Shown: positions 1-5,381 of the stretch, piece by piece
Numbering within the stretch: the stretch's first letter is position 1
Layout of the letters: each line of letters starts with the position of its first letter
NCBI GenBank assembly: GCA_028688535.1
Contig: JAQTXY010000051.1
Coordinates: 1 to 9,170 of the forward strand
Origin: Methanothrix sp.
GTDB taxonomy: Archaea > Halobacteriota > Methanosarcinia > Methanotrichales > Methanotrichaceae
Reading direction: 5' to 3'
DNA: 9,170 nucleotides
Program-made: the position numbers and the translations under genes
The notes under the pieces: model-generated
Database searches by the model: none
Told to the model about the DNA's origin: nothing
Seen by the model: the letters and a program-made list of their open reading frames with translations, nothing else

Positions 1-228
1 GGCGCTGGCGAGGAGATTCTTGAGGAATATTATGAGCATTATGAGAAATGGCGGCTGATCCAAAATCCATTTCAGCATCTCTAGCTCCTTCGTCCATTCA
101 GATGCCAGCTCTGGATCGACTGCCGCGGCATAATAACCCATCACGGTCGTCAGAGCGAAGATGAAGACGGATATGCCGATGAATATGCGAATCGACTTCA
201 GATAGGCCAGATCATCCTTTATTGACAA
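1..228 (-). CDS. SpoIIM/DUF95-family integral membrane protein, N-terminal part (runs off left edge)
   Basis: The minus strand is open for 76 codons from a TTG at 228 to the window edge, so the C-terminus is missing. The product starts MSIKDDLAYLKSIR and then has a hydrophobic segment at about residues 14-34 (IFIGISVFIFALTTVMGYYAA). A polar stretch with VDPELASEW follows, then a second hydrophobic segment begins near residue 64. This order (short charged N-terminus ending YLKSIR, TM helix, acidic loop, TM helix) is typical of archaeal 'stage II sporulation protein M' relatives, which are multi-pass membrane proteins of unknown role in archaea. The TTG is chosen because GGGAG lies 7 bases upstream and because the family usually begins a few residues before YLK. 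The frame stays open upstream to a TGA near 313, so a longer start cannot be excluded. Family assignment is by motif memory only. Confidence 0.62.
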   Translation of the reverse strand, partial: MSIKDDLAYLKSIRIFIGISVFIFALTTVMGYYAAAVDPELASEWTKELEMLKWILDQPPFLIMLIIFLKNLLASA

Positions 229-256
229 GCAATATCTCCCTTTCAACCTCGTCCAG

Positions 257-269
257 CCTTTATTTAAGG
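257..269 (-). promoter_or_regulatory. Candidate TATA box for the SpoIIM-like gene
   Basis: Read on the minus strand this is CCTTAAATAAAGG, an AT-rich core that resembles an archaeal TATA element. It sits about 30-40 bases upstream of the TTG at 228, which would place transcription start close to the ribosome binding site and give a very short leader. The element is also a small inverted repeat (CCTT/AAGG). Inference from spacing only. Confidence 0.3.
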
Positions 270-509
270 TTAGCGCGATTTCTATTCCGGCCTTTATGAC
301 CTTATTAATGTTTCATTCTTTTGCAAATGCCGTCCACCTTCCCGCACGCTCGCCTCCGTGCGCGTTGCCGCAGGAGCTGACCGCAGCTAATTATGGATCA
401 TTCCATCCGGTATGAGTAGAGCTATTCGTCTCCCTATGCAATGGCTGATCTCAGATAACATTTTAATAGAAATAGCTTAATTAAACAGGATTTATAGATA
501 GTTTCTGCG

Positions 510-531
510 ATTGAATATATTTCAATTTTTT
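510..531 (+). terminator. Inverted repeat followed by T run (terminator-like or operator)
   Basis: Arms ATTGAA (510-515) and TTCAAT (521-526) flank TATAT, and T residues continue to 531. The shape is that of a weak stem-loop plus U tract. No plus-strand gene lies upstream within the window, so a terminator role is unsupported by context. A dyad operator for the downstream permease is equally possible. Low confidence. Confidence 0.2.
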
Positions 532-611
532 GTGATGATTTAATGGCGGAACTCGATAATACTTGCTAGATCAGTATCGCAATCATTGTCAAAAGCTGAG
601 ACTACATAAGT

Positions 612-625
612 CATAAATAGGTATA
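612..625 (+). promoter_or_regulatory. Candidate TATA box giving a near-leaderless permease transcript
   Basis: CATAAATAGGTATAG lies 20-33 bases upstream of the ATG at 645. Archaeal TATA boxes are centred about 25-27 bases before the transcription start, so initiation would fall at or next to that ATG. This agrees with the lack of a good Shine-Dalgarno sequence before 645; only a weak GAAG is present. Inference from spacing. Confidence 0.35.
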
Positions 626-644
626 GTCCTAATAGCGAAGAACT

Positions 645-2057
645 ATGTATAAAATGGGCCTTACGGGATTTTTTTTTGTTACGCTTGCGGCTCTAATGGG
701 TATTCGGAATTTTCCGACAATGGGATTGGTGCAATGGCAGTTGATTGCCTATTCGATTGCGGCCATCATACTCTATCTGATTCCAGTTTCTCTGGCTTCC
801 GCAGAAATGGCTACGGGTTGGCCACAAACGGGCGGCGTCTATGTATGGGTTAAGGAAGCTTTTGGTCAGAGGTGGGGATTTACAGCCGTCTGGTTGCAGT
901 GGTTCCAGATGACCATAGGATTTATAGGAGTCTTGACGTTTGTTGCGGCAACGTTCGCCTATGCTATTAACCCTGCTCTGTCCAATAATAAATTGTATGA
1001 ATTTCTGGTCATTGCTGCTGTGTGGTGGATTTTTACATTCCTGAACTTCCGAGGACTTAAAACATATGCTAGGATATCAACCGTTTTTGTCTCGATAGGT
1101 GTATTGATCCCGGCAGCTATTCTAATAATCGGTGGCTTTTGGCGCATATTATCCGGGACGCATCCTCTCCAGTTCACCTTGCACCCTACCTTTAGCGATC
1201 TTTTTCCCAATCTCATGGACATTAACAACATCGCGCTCCTGATAACCTTCGTCTTTCTCTTCATTGGTGTGGAAATGACTGCAGTTCACGCAAAGGAGAT
1301 AAAAGACGTAGGCCGCAATTATCCACTTGGCATTCTTCTTGTGGGCATAGTCCTGACTGTGGTAAGTGTTGTTGGTTCCATTGTCGTTGGACTTATTATT
1401 CCTGCTTCTACCTTAAATCTCATGGCCGGCATAATGCAGGCATTTGAGGCAATATTTGGACTGGGAATAATAACTACCATAATAGCGCTTATGATCACCA
1501 TTGGTGCAATCGGCCAGGCATCTTCTTGGATCGTAGGTCCAGTTAGGGGCATTCTGATAACCGCTAAAGACGGCAACCTGCCCAAAATCCTGCAAAAAGA
1601 GAATAAGAATGGAATGCCCATAAACATGATGATCTTGCAGGCAGTTATCGTCACATTCTGGGGCGCTGTGTATGCACTTCTGCCCGGTGGAGTCAACAGT
1701 TCATTTTGGATCTTGTTCGCCCTGACCACGTTAGTTTACATTGTGATGTATCTCTTAATGTATGCCTCTTTGATTAAACTTCGGTATTCCAAGCCAGATG
1801 TACCGCGTATTTTTAAAATACCGGGTGGTAAGACCGGTGTATGGTTGGTAGGTGGGTGGGGCTTCATTGCCATGGCATTCCTGTTTATCGTAGCCCTGCT
1901 TCCACCCAGCGAGATATCAGGAAGCGGTTTGACCTCTACAGAATACGTAACCTTTCTGCTTGGCGGAACTATCCTAATAACCATAATTCCCATCATCATT
2001 CACGCTCTACGTAAACCGGGATGGAAACCGGAATTGATTTTGCAGGACGAGGATTAA
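645..2057 (+). CDS. APC-superfamily amino acid permease, glutamate:GABA antiporter (GadC)-like, copy 1
   Basis: A 470-residue, strongly hydrophobic protein with about 12 predicted membrane helices, the usual APC architecture. Visible family hallmarks are GIRNFP in helix 1 (residues 19-24), GWPQTGGVYVWV (58-69), then RWGFTAVWLQWFQ, the middle segment VEMTAVHAKEI, then ASSWIVGPVRG and, near the C-terminus, KLRYSKPDVPR followed by FKIPGG. The order and wording closely follow bacterial GadC, which exchanges glutamate for GABA across the cytoplasmic membrane. The protein ends soon after the last helix, so GadC's C-terminal pH-gating plug is absent. Substrate is therefore unknown; an amino acid is likely. 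The ATG at 645 is used because an in-frame TAG lies at 633-635; ATG 654 is an alternative. A close paralogue follows 99-108 bases downstream on the same strand. Confidence 0.9.
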   Translation: MYKMGLTGFFFVTLAALMGIRNFPTMGLVQWQLIAYSIAAIILYLIPVSLASAEMATGWPQTGGVYVWVKEAFGQRWGFTAVWLQWFQMTIGFIGVLTFVAATFAYAINPALSNNKLYEFLVIAAVWWIFTFLNFRGLKTYARISTVFVSIGVLIPAAILIIGGFWRILSGTHPLQFTLHPTFSDLFPNLMDINNIALLITFVFLFIGVEMTAVHAKEIKDVGRNYPLGILLVGIVLTVVSVVGSIVVGLIIPASTLNLMAGIMQAFEAIFGLGIITTIIALMITIGAIGQASSWIVGPVRGILITAKDGNLPKILQKENKNGMPINMMILQAVIVTFWGAVYALLPGGVNSSFWILFALTTLVYIVMYLLMYASLIKLRYSKPDVPRIFKIPGGKTGVWLVGGWGFIAMAFLFIVALLPPSEISGSGLTSTEYVTFLLGGTILITIIPIIIHALRKPGWKPELILQDED

Positions 2058-2062
2058 CCTTA

Positions 2063-2068
2063 TTTTTT
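2063..2068 (+). terminator. U-tract terminator after permease copy 1
   Basis: A run of six T residues begins five bases after the TAA stop. Archaeal RNA polymerase commonly terminates at such tracts without a stem-loop. If it works, the second permease would need its own promoter in the AT-rich spacer 2070-2155. Confidence 0.35.
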
Positions 2069-2165
2069 GCCGACATTAATATTATTAATGATGAAAACGC
2101 TGATGAAACGAATATGACTGTAAAAGCCCTCTCATCGAGATTTACCAATAAACCGAGTGATTTTC

Positions 2166-3581
2166 ATGCCTGCCACAGATAAAAATAACATTTTCAAAAT
2201 GAATCTTACGATCTTTGCACTTGTCACTCTTGCTTCTCTCTACAATATACGCAAATTTCCTACCCTGGCGGAGCTCCATTGGGAATTGGTGACCTTTTCT
2301 CTTATCGCATTCGTCATCTATCTCATTCCCGCATCTCTGGTATCGGCAGAACTGGCCACAGGCTGGCCACAGGCGGGCGGAGTGTACATATGGGTTAAGG
2401 AAGCCTTTGGCGAGAGGTGGGGATTCACTGCAGTGTGGCTACAGTGGTTCCAGATGACCATAGGATTTGTGGCTGCTCTGAGTTTCATTGCGGCTACGCT
2501 ATCCTATGTTTTTAATCCTGCCCTGGCCGACAGCAAACTCTATGAATTCCTCATAATAGTTGTCATCTGGTGGGCCTTGACATTATTTAATCTGAGAGGA
2601 CTGAAAACCTATACCACCATCAGTTCATCCTTTTTGATTATAGGAATGATCATTCCATCCATTCTCCTAATTGGCGGAGGTTTATCATATATCATGTCCG
2701 GCAACCATGTTCTGATAACTCTGACACCAAATCTAAGCGATTTTATGCCTGATTTTACTAACCTCAACTCCATGGTGCTCCTACTGACCTTTGTCTTCCT
2801 TTTTTTTGGAATTGAAATGACTGCTGCCCATGCAAAGGAGATAAAAAATGTCAAGAGAGACTATCCCCTGGCTATTCTAATTGTCGGGTTGGTCATGACT
2901 GCGGCAAGTATTGTCGGTGCCCTCTTGTTGGCCATGCTTGTGCCTACGGAGAATCTAAACCTTCTGGCGGGTATAATGCAGGCATTTGAGAAGATACTTG
3001 GATCCCACAGCTGGCTTTTATCGGTAATCGCACTCATGATAGCAATAGGGTCTATTGGTGAGGCTTCAACGTGGATTTTGGGCCCCATTCGAGGATTGGC
3101 GTTAACAGCGAACGAAGGATGCTTACCTCCTATTCTCCAAAAGACCAACAAAAATCAGATACCTGTAAATATAATGATCATGCAGGCGATATTGATTACT
3201 TTCTGGGCAGCAGTATACGCGCTTTTGCCTGGGGGAGTAAATGGCTCCTACTGGATGTTGCTTTCTCTTACATCACTGGTCTATCTTGTGATGTATTTTT
3301 TTATGTATGCCGCAGCTATAAAATTGAGATACTCACAACCCGATGTCAAGAGGCCCTTTGAAATACCAGGTGGGAGGAAAGGAATATGGTTAGTATCTGG
3401 ATTTGGATTAATTGCCCTGATATTTATCTTCATACTGGCATTAATACCCCCCAGCCAGATCACCATCACTGATTTATCAACGTTACAGTACTTGACATTC
3501 ATGCTTGGTGGCGCCACTTTCATTATACTGGTGCCTTTGATAGTCTATTCAAAACGCAAACCTGAATGGAGACAAAGCTGA
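2166..3581 (+). CDS. APC-superfamily amino acid permease, glutamate:GABA antiporter (GadC)-like, copy 2
   Basis: About 471 residues, a full-length paralogue of the preceding permease with roughly 60% identity judged by eye. It has the same layout of about 12 membrane helices. Shared hallmarks are NIRKFP in helix 1, GWPQAGGVYIWVKEAFG, RWGFTAVWLQWFQMTIGF, IEMTAAHAKEIK, ASTWILGPIRG and KLRYSQPDVKRPFEIPGG. Like its neighbour it lacks the C-terminal plug extension of GadC. Start choice is open: GTG at 2157 extends the frame by three residues, ATG 2166 gives MPATDKNN, and ATG 2199 aligns with the second Met of copy 1. No strong ribosome binding site decides between them. Both copies are expected in the cytoplasmic membrane and probably exchange or import related amino acids; differences in the helix 3-7 loops may set different substrates. 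Confidence 0.9.
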   Translation: MPATDKNNIFKMNLTIFALVTLASLYNIRKFPTLAELHWELVTFSLIAFVIYLIPASLVSAELATGWPQAGGVYIWVKEAFGERWGFTAVWLQWFQMTIGFVAALSFIAATLSYVFNPALADSKLYEFLIIVVIWWALTLFNLRGLKTYTTISSSFLIIGMIIPSILLIGGGLSYIMSGNHVLITLTPNLSDFMPDFTNLNSMVLLLTFVFLFFGIEMTAAHAKEIKNVKRDYPLAILIVGLVMTAASIVGALLLAMLVPTENLNLLAGIMQAFEKILGSHSWLLSVIALMIAIGSIGEASTWILGPIRGLALTANEGCLPPILQKTNKNQIPVNIMIMQAILITFWAAVYALLPGGVNGSYWMLLSLTSLVYLVMYFFMYAAAIKLRYSQPDVKRPFEIPGGRKGIWLVSGFGLIALIFIFILALIPPSQITITDLSTLQYLTFMLGGATFIILVPLIVYSKRKPEWRQS

Positions 3582-3679
3582 ACTGATCGCGCTGCCGTCC
3601 ACTCCATTCCCAGGATTTCAAAAAGTCATTACCGGCACTGCTCGTCTCCTCATCCACTCATCTCAAAGGAGATAAACAT

Positions 3680-3754
3680 ATGAAGAAGATGAGGCGGCGC
3701 TACGATCGAAACTTTAAGCCACTTGCCCAGGTAGCCCGCGAATATAGCAAATAG
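3680..3754 (+). CDS. 24-codon ORF with strong ribosome binding site, possibly a truncated gene start
   Basis: AAGGAGAT sits eight bases before the ATG at 3680, one of the best Shine-Dalgarno sequences in the window. The frame then reads MKKMRRRYDRNFKPLAQVAR and EYSK before TAG. The very basic start with RRRYDRNFK is reminiscent of the N-terminus of OrfA-type transposases (a 'KRRYDxEFK' pattern), but the match is short and the rest of such a protein does not follow in any frame I could join. It could be the surviving 5' end of a disrupted gene, a genuine small protein, or chance. It lies at the edge of the pseudogene-rich stretch. I cannot name it. Confidence 0.3.
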   Translation: MKKMRRRYDRNFKPLAQVAREYSK

Positions 3755-3780
3755 CCGCTTGAGCCAGGATTTATCGTTCT

Positions 3781-4083
3781 CTAAAAATCGAATAGCGACT
3801 TCTGCCTCTTTTCCGTTGCCGCTGGGCTCTTCCTCTCCGCTATCCCTCGCTCTCTGTCTTCTTCGGCCTGCTTCTCTTGCGGCCCACAGGCTTGGCAGCG
3901 CTTCCCTGTTAGCTTTCGGCAGCTTCTGCAGTCTTCTCCGGCTGGGGCCCGACCGCTGGTGCGACTTCCACCTTGGGCCGCCCCGCAACCACAGCGCTTG
4001 CCTTTTCGGTGCTGGCTCTCACCACTTCAGTCATTCCTGCGCCCACCTGCACCGCGCCCGCATTCGTCCGCGCCTGCGTAAAC
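3781..4083 (-). pseudogene. Degraded remnant ending in a PCNA-binding (PIP-box-like) C-terminus
   Basis: Two minus-strand frames look like pieces of one decayed tail. The first, from about 4083, reads through an Ala/Pro/Lys-rich stretch (…GRPKVEVAPAVGPQPEKTAE…) to a TAA at 3909-3911, then continues in frame as GSAAKPVGRKRSRPKKTESE. A one-base shift near 3841 joins ERKSPAATEKRQKSLFDF and a TAG at 3781. The last residues QKSLFDF fit the PIP-box pattern QxxLxxF at the extreme C-terminus, as in several archaeal replication and repair proteins. The long charged low-complexity tail plus LFDF ending recalls the replication factor C large subunit, but no catalytic domain is left to confirm it. The remnant lies directly downstream of the DUF2461 pseudogene on the same strand. 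A different frame with CxxC pairs overlaps it, so which reading is ancestral is uncertain. Confidence 0.35.
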
Positions 4084-4098
4084 CATCCGTTGTCACCT

Positions 4099-4499
4099 CT
4101 AGAATCTTCCCATCCCCGGTTCGCTTCTCTTTTTCGGCGAAACCCTGGCGGGGCGCATCTGCTGGCCGACGAGCGGTTGAAGATAGTCAAAGAATGGCTT
4201 CATGGCTGAGAAGACCTACAGAGCGTAGTCGACAAAATCCTCCGCCAGCACTCTCTCATAGCTGAGCTGATGCACAACTGTGAATTGCTGAGGCGCAGCA
4301 GATCTATCTGGGGATGGTCCAGGGCGTATCCCTGCGGCGCGCTCTTGAGCCTCTCCCCGGAGATCTCGCCGAAATACTTGCGAAACTCAGGCGCCTCGAT
4401 CACCCTCTTTATCTGCGTCGGGTCCTCGTCAATGGCGGCGCGGATGGCCTGCAGATCGGCAGAGGTGGGCATGTGCGCCCCGCCCGCCAGAAGCATACC
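4099..4499 (-). pseudogene. DUF2461 (TIGR02453-type) family pseudogene, 5'-truncated, frameshifted and with internal stop
   Basis: From 4496 downward the minus strand reads MLLAGGAHMPTSADLQAIRA, then a stretch with EFRKYFGEISGERLKSAPQG and DHPQIDLLRL. This matches the C-terminal half of DUF2461 proteins (GG-x-YMP, GERLKxxPxG, DHPxIxLLR). After LLRL (near 4290) the reading frame is lost: where the family has LLRLKQF, the codon AAG appears as AG, a one-base deletion. The next frame continues QFTVVHQLSYERVLAEDFVD and YAL, hits TAG at 4214-4216 where a sense codon is expected, then resumes VFSAMKPFFDYLQPLV and ends at a TAG at 4099-4101. The first 100 or so residues of the family are absent upstream of 4499. 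Three independent lesions make this a pseudogene. The family's biochemical role is not known to me. Confidence 0.78.
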
Positions 4500-4519
4500 C
4501 CATCCCTTTAGGGTGGGGT
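4497..4519. repeat. G/C-rich inverted repeat at the truncated end of the DUF2461 pseudogene
   Basis: Left arm ACCCCAtCCCT (4497-4507, lower-case t bulged) and right arm AGGGTGGGGT (4510-4519) are complementary over 10 base pairs with a TT centre. It marks the point where similarity to DUF2461 stops and AT-rich promoter DNA begins. It could be a rearrangement scar, a transcript hairpin, or a partial element end. Confidence 0.45.
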
Positions 4520-4531
4520 GGCCACACGCAG

Positions 4532-4547
4532 TTTGATTTAAGTCAAA
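4532..4547. promoter_or_regulatory. 16-bp near-palindrome, candidate operator
   Basis: TTTGATTTAAGTCAAA is a palindrome with one mismatched symmetric pair (T4537/G4542). Its size and AT-rich symmetry resemble a dimeric repressor site. It lies about 105 bases upstream of the TATA box assigned to cbiC, so a role in cbiC control is only possible. No second copy was noticed in the window. Confidence 0.25.
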
Positions 4548-4635
4548 TTATAATAACTTAATAAAACTTGCGGCGAGAGCAAGATGACAGTCCAAAAAGT
4601 GATAATAATAGGTTTGTAGTAACATTTATTAATAC

Positions 4636-4685
4636 TAGATGTGTAATTAATAAAATATAAGTTTACATAGCAGTAGATGTGTAAT
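4636..4685 (+). promoter_or_regulatory. Direct repeat TAGATGTGTAAT bracketing the cbiC TATA box
   Basis: The 12-base word TAGATGTGTAAT occurs exactly at 4636-4647 and at 4674-4685, 38 bases apart start to start. Between them lies TAAAATATAA (4651-4660). The first copy abuts the upstream side of the TATA box and the second covers the expected transcription start. Such placement would suit a regulator that controls TBP/TFB or polymerase access. The function is inferred. Confidence 0.4.
4651..4660 (+). promoter_or_regulatory. Candidate TATA box for cbiC
   Basis: TAAAATATAA is a good archaeal TATA-like sequence. Transcription would start about 25 bases downstream, near 4680-4685, leaving a leader of roughly 40 bases before the ATG at 4725. 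That start lies beyond the ATG at 4677, which supports the shorter CbiC. Confidence 0.45.
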
Positions 4686-4724
4686 ATCCAAGATGAATCA
4701 AATGAAATCCAAGGTGAGAAAAAG

Positions 4725-5381
4725 ATGGAAGCAGACTACACAGACATCGGGGCCACCACCACCGAGGCCCTGGAGATAAGCAGGAAAAGCAGGCAGATTA
4801 TCTCAGATCTCATTGGAGATCTTACTCTTGAAGATAAGATAAAGCAAAGGTGTGTTATCGCCACAGGAGACCCGAGTGTCGGCGATATCCTGGAATTTTA
4901 TCATGATCCAGTTCAGGCAGGCCTCAAAGCACTGCAAACAGGCGCCAGGATCTTCACCGACATAAAAATGGTCGAGATGGGAATAGTCAAAAAGGGCCAC
5001 AACAGCGCAGTTATGACCTTGCTTGGGGCCGGCGATAACCTGGCAGCGAGCAGCGGGATCACCAGGACCTCTGCCGGAGTCTTTTCCAGGCAAAATGAGC
5101 TTTCCGGGGCCATAATCGTCATAGGAAATGCGCCATCAGCCTTGATGGCTCTGTGCGAGTTGATCGAGTCGGGCATGGTCATGCCGGCACTGGTCATCGG
5201 CGCTCCGGTTGGCTTTGTTAATGCCGATAAGAGCAAGGAACGATTGAGAAAGGCAGCAGTGCCCTCAATTTCAACCGTGGGTACAAGGGGCGGCACTCCG
5301 ATCGCAGTTGCCGCCATAAATGAGATCATCAATATGCATGATAGATCAATGATCACCAAAACACCTTCCGACTGCGCATGA
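4725..5381 (+). CDS. cbiC: Cobalt-precorrin-8 methylmutase CbiC
   Basis: A 218-residue cytoplasmic enzyme of the anaerobic cobalamin pathway, of normal family length. CbiC moves the C-11 methyl group of cobalt-precorrin-8 to C-12, giving cobyrinate. Family motifs in order are ATGD (46-49), DPVQAGLKAL, TDIKMVEMGI, GITRTSAG, IGNAPSALMALCELI and ALVIGAPVGFVNADKSKERL, with a final GTRGGTPIAVAAIN. The start is set at 4725 because AGGTGAG lies just upstream and the TATA box predicts initiation near 4680; the frame is open back to an ATG at 4677, which would add 16 unlikely residues. The family usually has RVIHTTAD or similar, with a catalytic His; here the sequence is RCVIATGD, so Ile45 sits at the His position. 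The 3' end overlaps the converging btuC-like gene by 29 bases. No other cbi gene is in the window. Confidence 0.9.
   Translation: MEADYTDIGATTTEALEISRKSRQIISDLIGDLTLEDKIKQRCVIATGDPSVGDILEFYHDPVQAGLKALQTGARIFTDIKMVEMGIVKKGHNSAVMTLLGAGDNLAASSGITRTSAGVFSRQNELSGAIIVIGNAPSALMALCELIESGMVMPALVIGAPVGFVNADKSKERLRKAAVPSISTVGTRGGTPIAVAAINEIINMHDRSMITKTPSDCA

Larger units (their letters stand above)
229..644. other. Intergenic region between SpoIIM-like gene and first permease
   Basis: I find no convincing gene in this 416-base stretch. It is the divergent spacer between the minus-strand SpoIIM-like gene and the plus-strand permease. The part nearest the permease, from about 455 onward, is strongly AT-rich. 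Several weak signals are present: a TATA-like TTTATAGATA at 491-500, an inverted repeat followed by a T run at 510-531, and a TATA-like CATAAATAG at 612-620. Confidence 0.6.

Noticed and set aside
532..599. Possible C/D box sRNA (GTGATGA box C and CTGA box D, 68 bases apart)
   Set aside because: No internal D'/C' boxes and no terminal stem are visible; the two short motifs alone are expected by chance.
2089..2110. Tandem TGATGAAA(A)CG repeat that also looks like stacked C/D-box motifs
   Set aside because: Only two imperfect 10-11-base units, and the 3' box D is missing. Too little to support an RNA gene or repeat array.
3781..4026. Alternative minus-strand frame with CxxC-x7-CxxC, a zinc-ribbon-like pattern leading into QKSLFDF without a stop
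   Set aside because: It is continuous, but no recognisable domain surrounds the cysteines, and the overlapping frame has the more protein-like Ala/Pro/Lys-rich tail. In G+C-rich DNA such Cys/Arg/Gly frames arise easily, so I kept it only as an ambiguity.
3759..4265. Long plus-strand ORFs across the pseudogene zone (3759-4265, 3973-4209, 4270-4536)
   Set aside because: Ser/Arg/Pro-rich compositions with no family features. They lie antisense to the DUF2461 pseudogene and its neighbour and look like shadows in G+C-rich DNA.
4677..4724. Longer CbiC start at the ATG at 4677
   Set aside because: The ATG at 4725 has a better ribosome binding site, the TATA box predicts transcription starting after 4677, and the extra 16 residues are unlike the family N-terminus.
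4500..4724. Cobalamin riboswitch upstream of cbiC
   Set aside because: I saw no B12-box-like sequence or long structured leader. The predicted leader is only about 40 bases.
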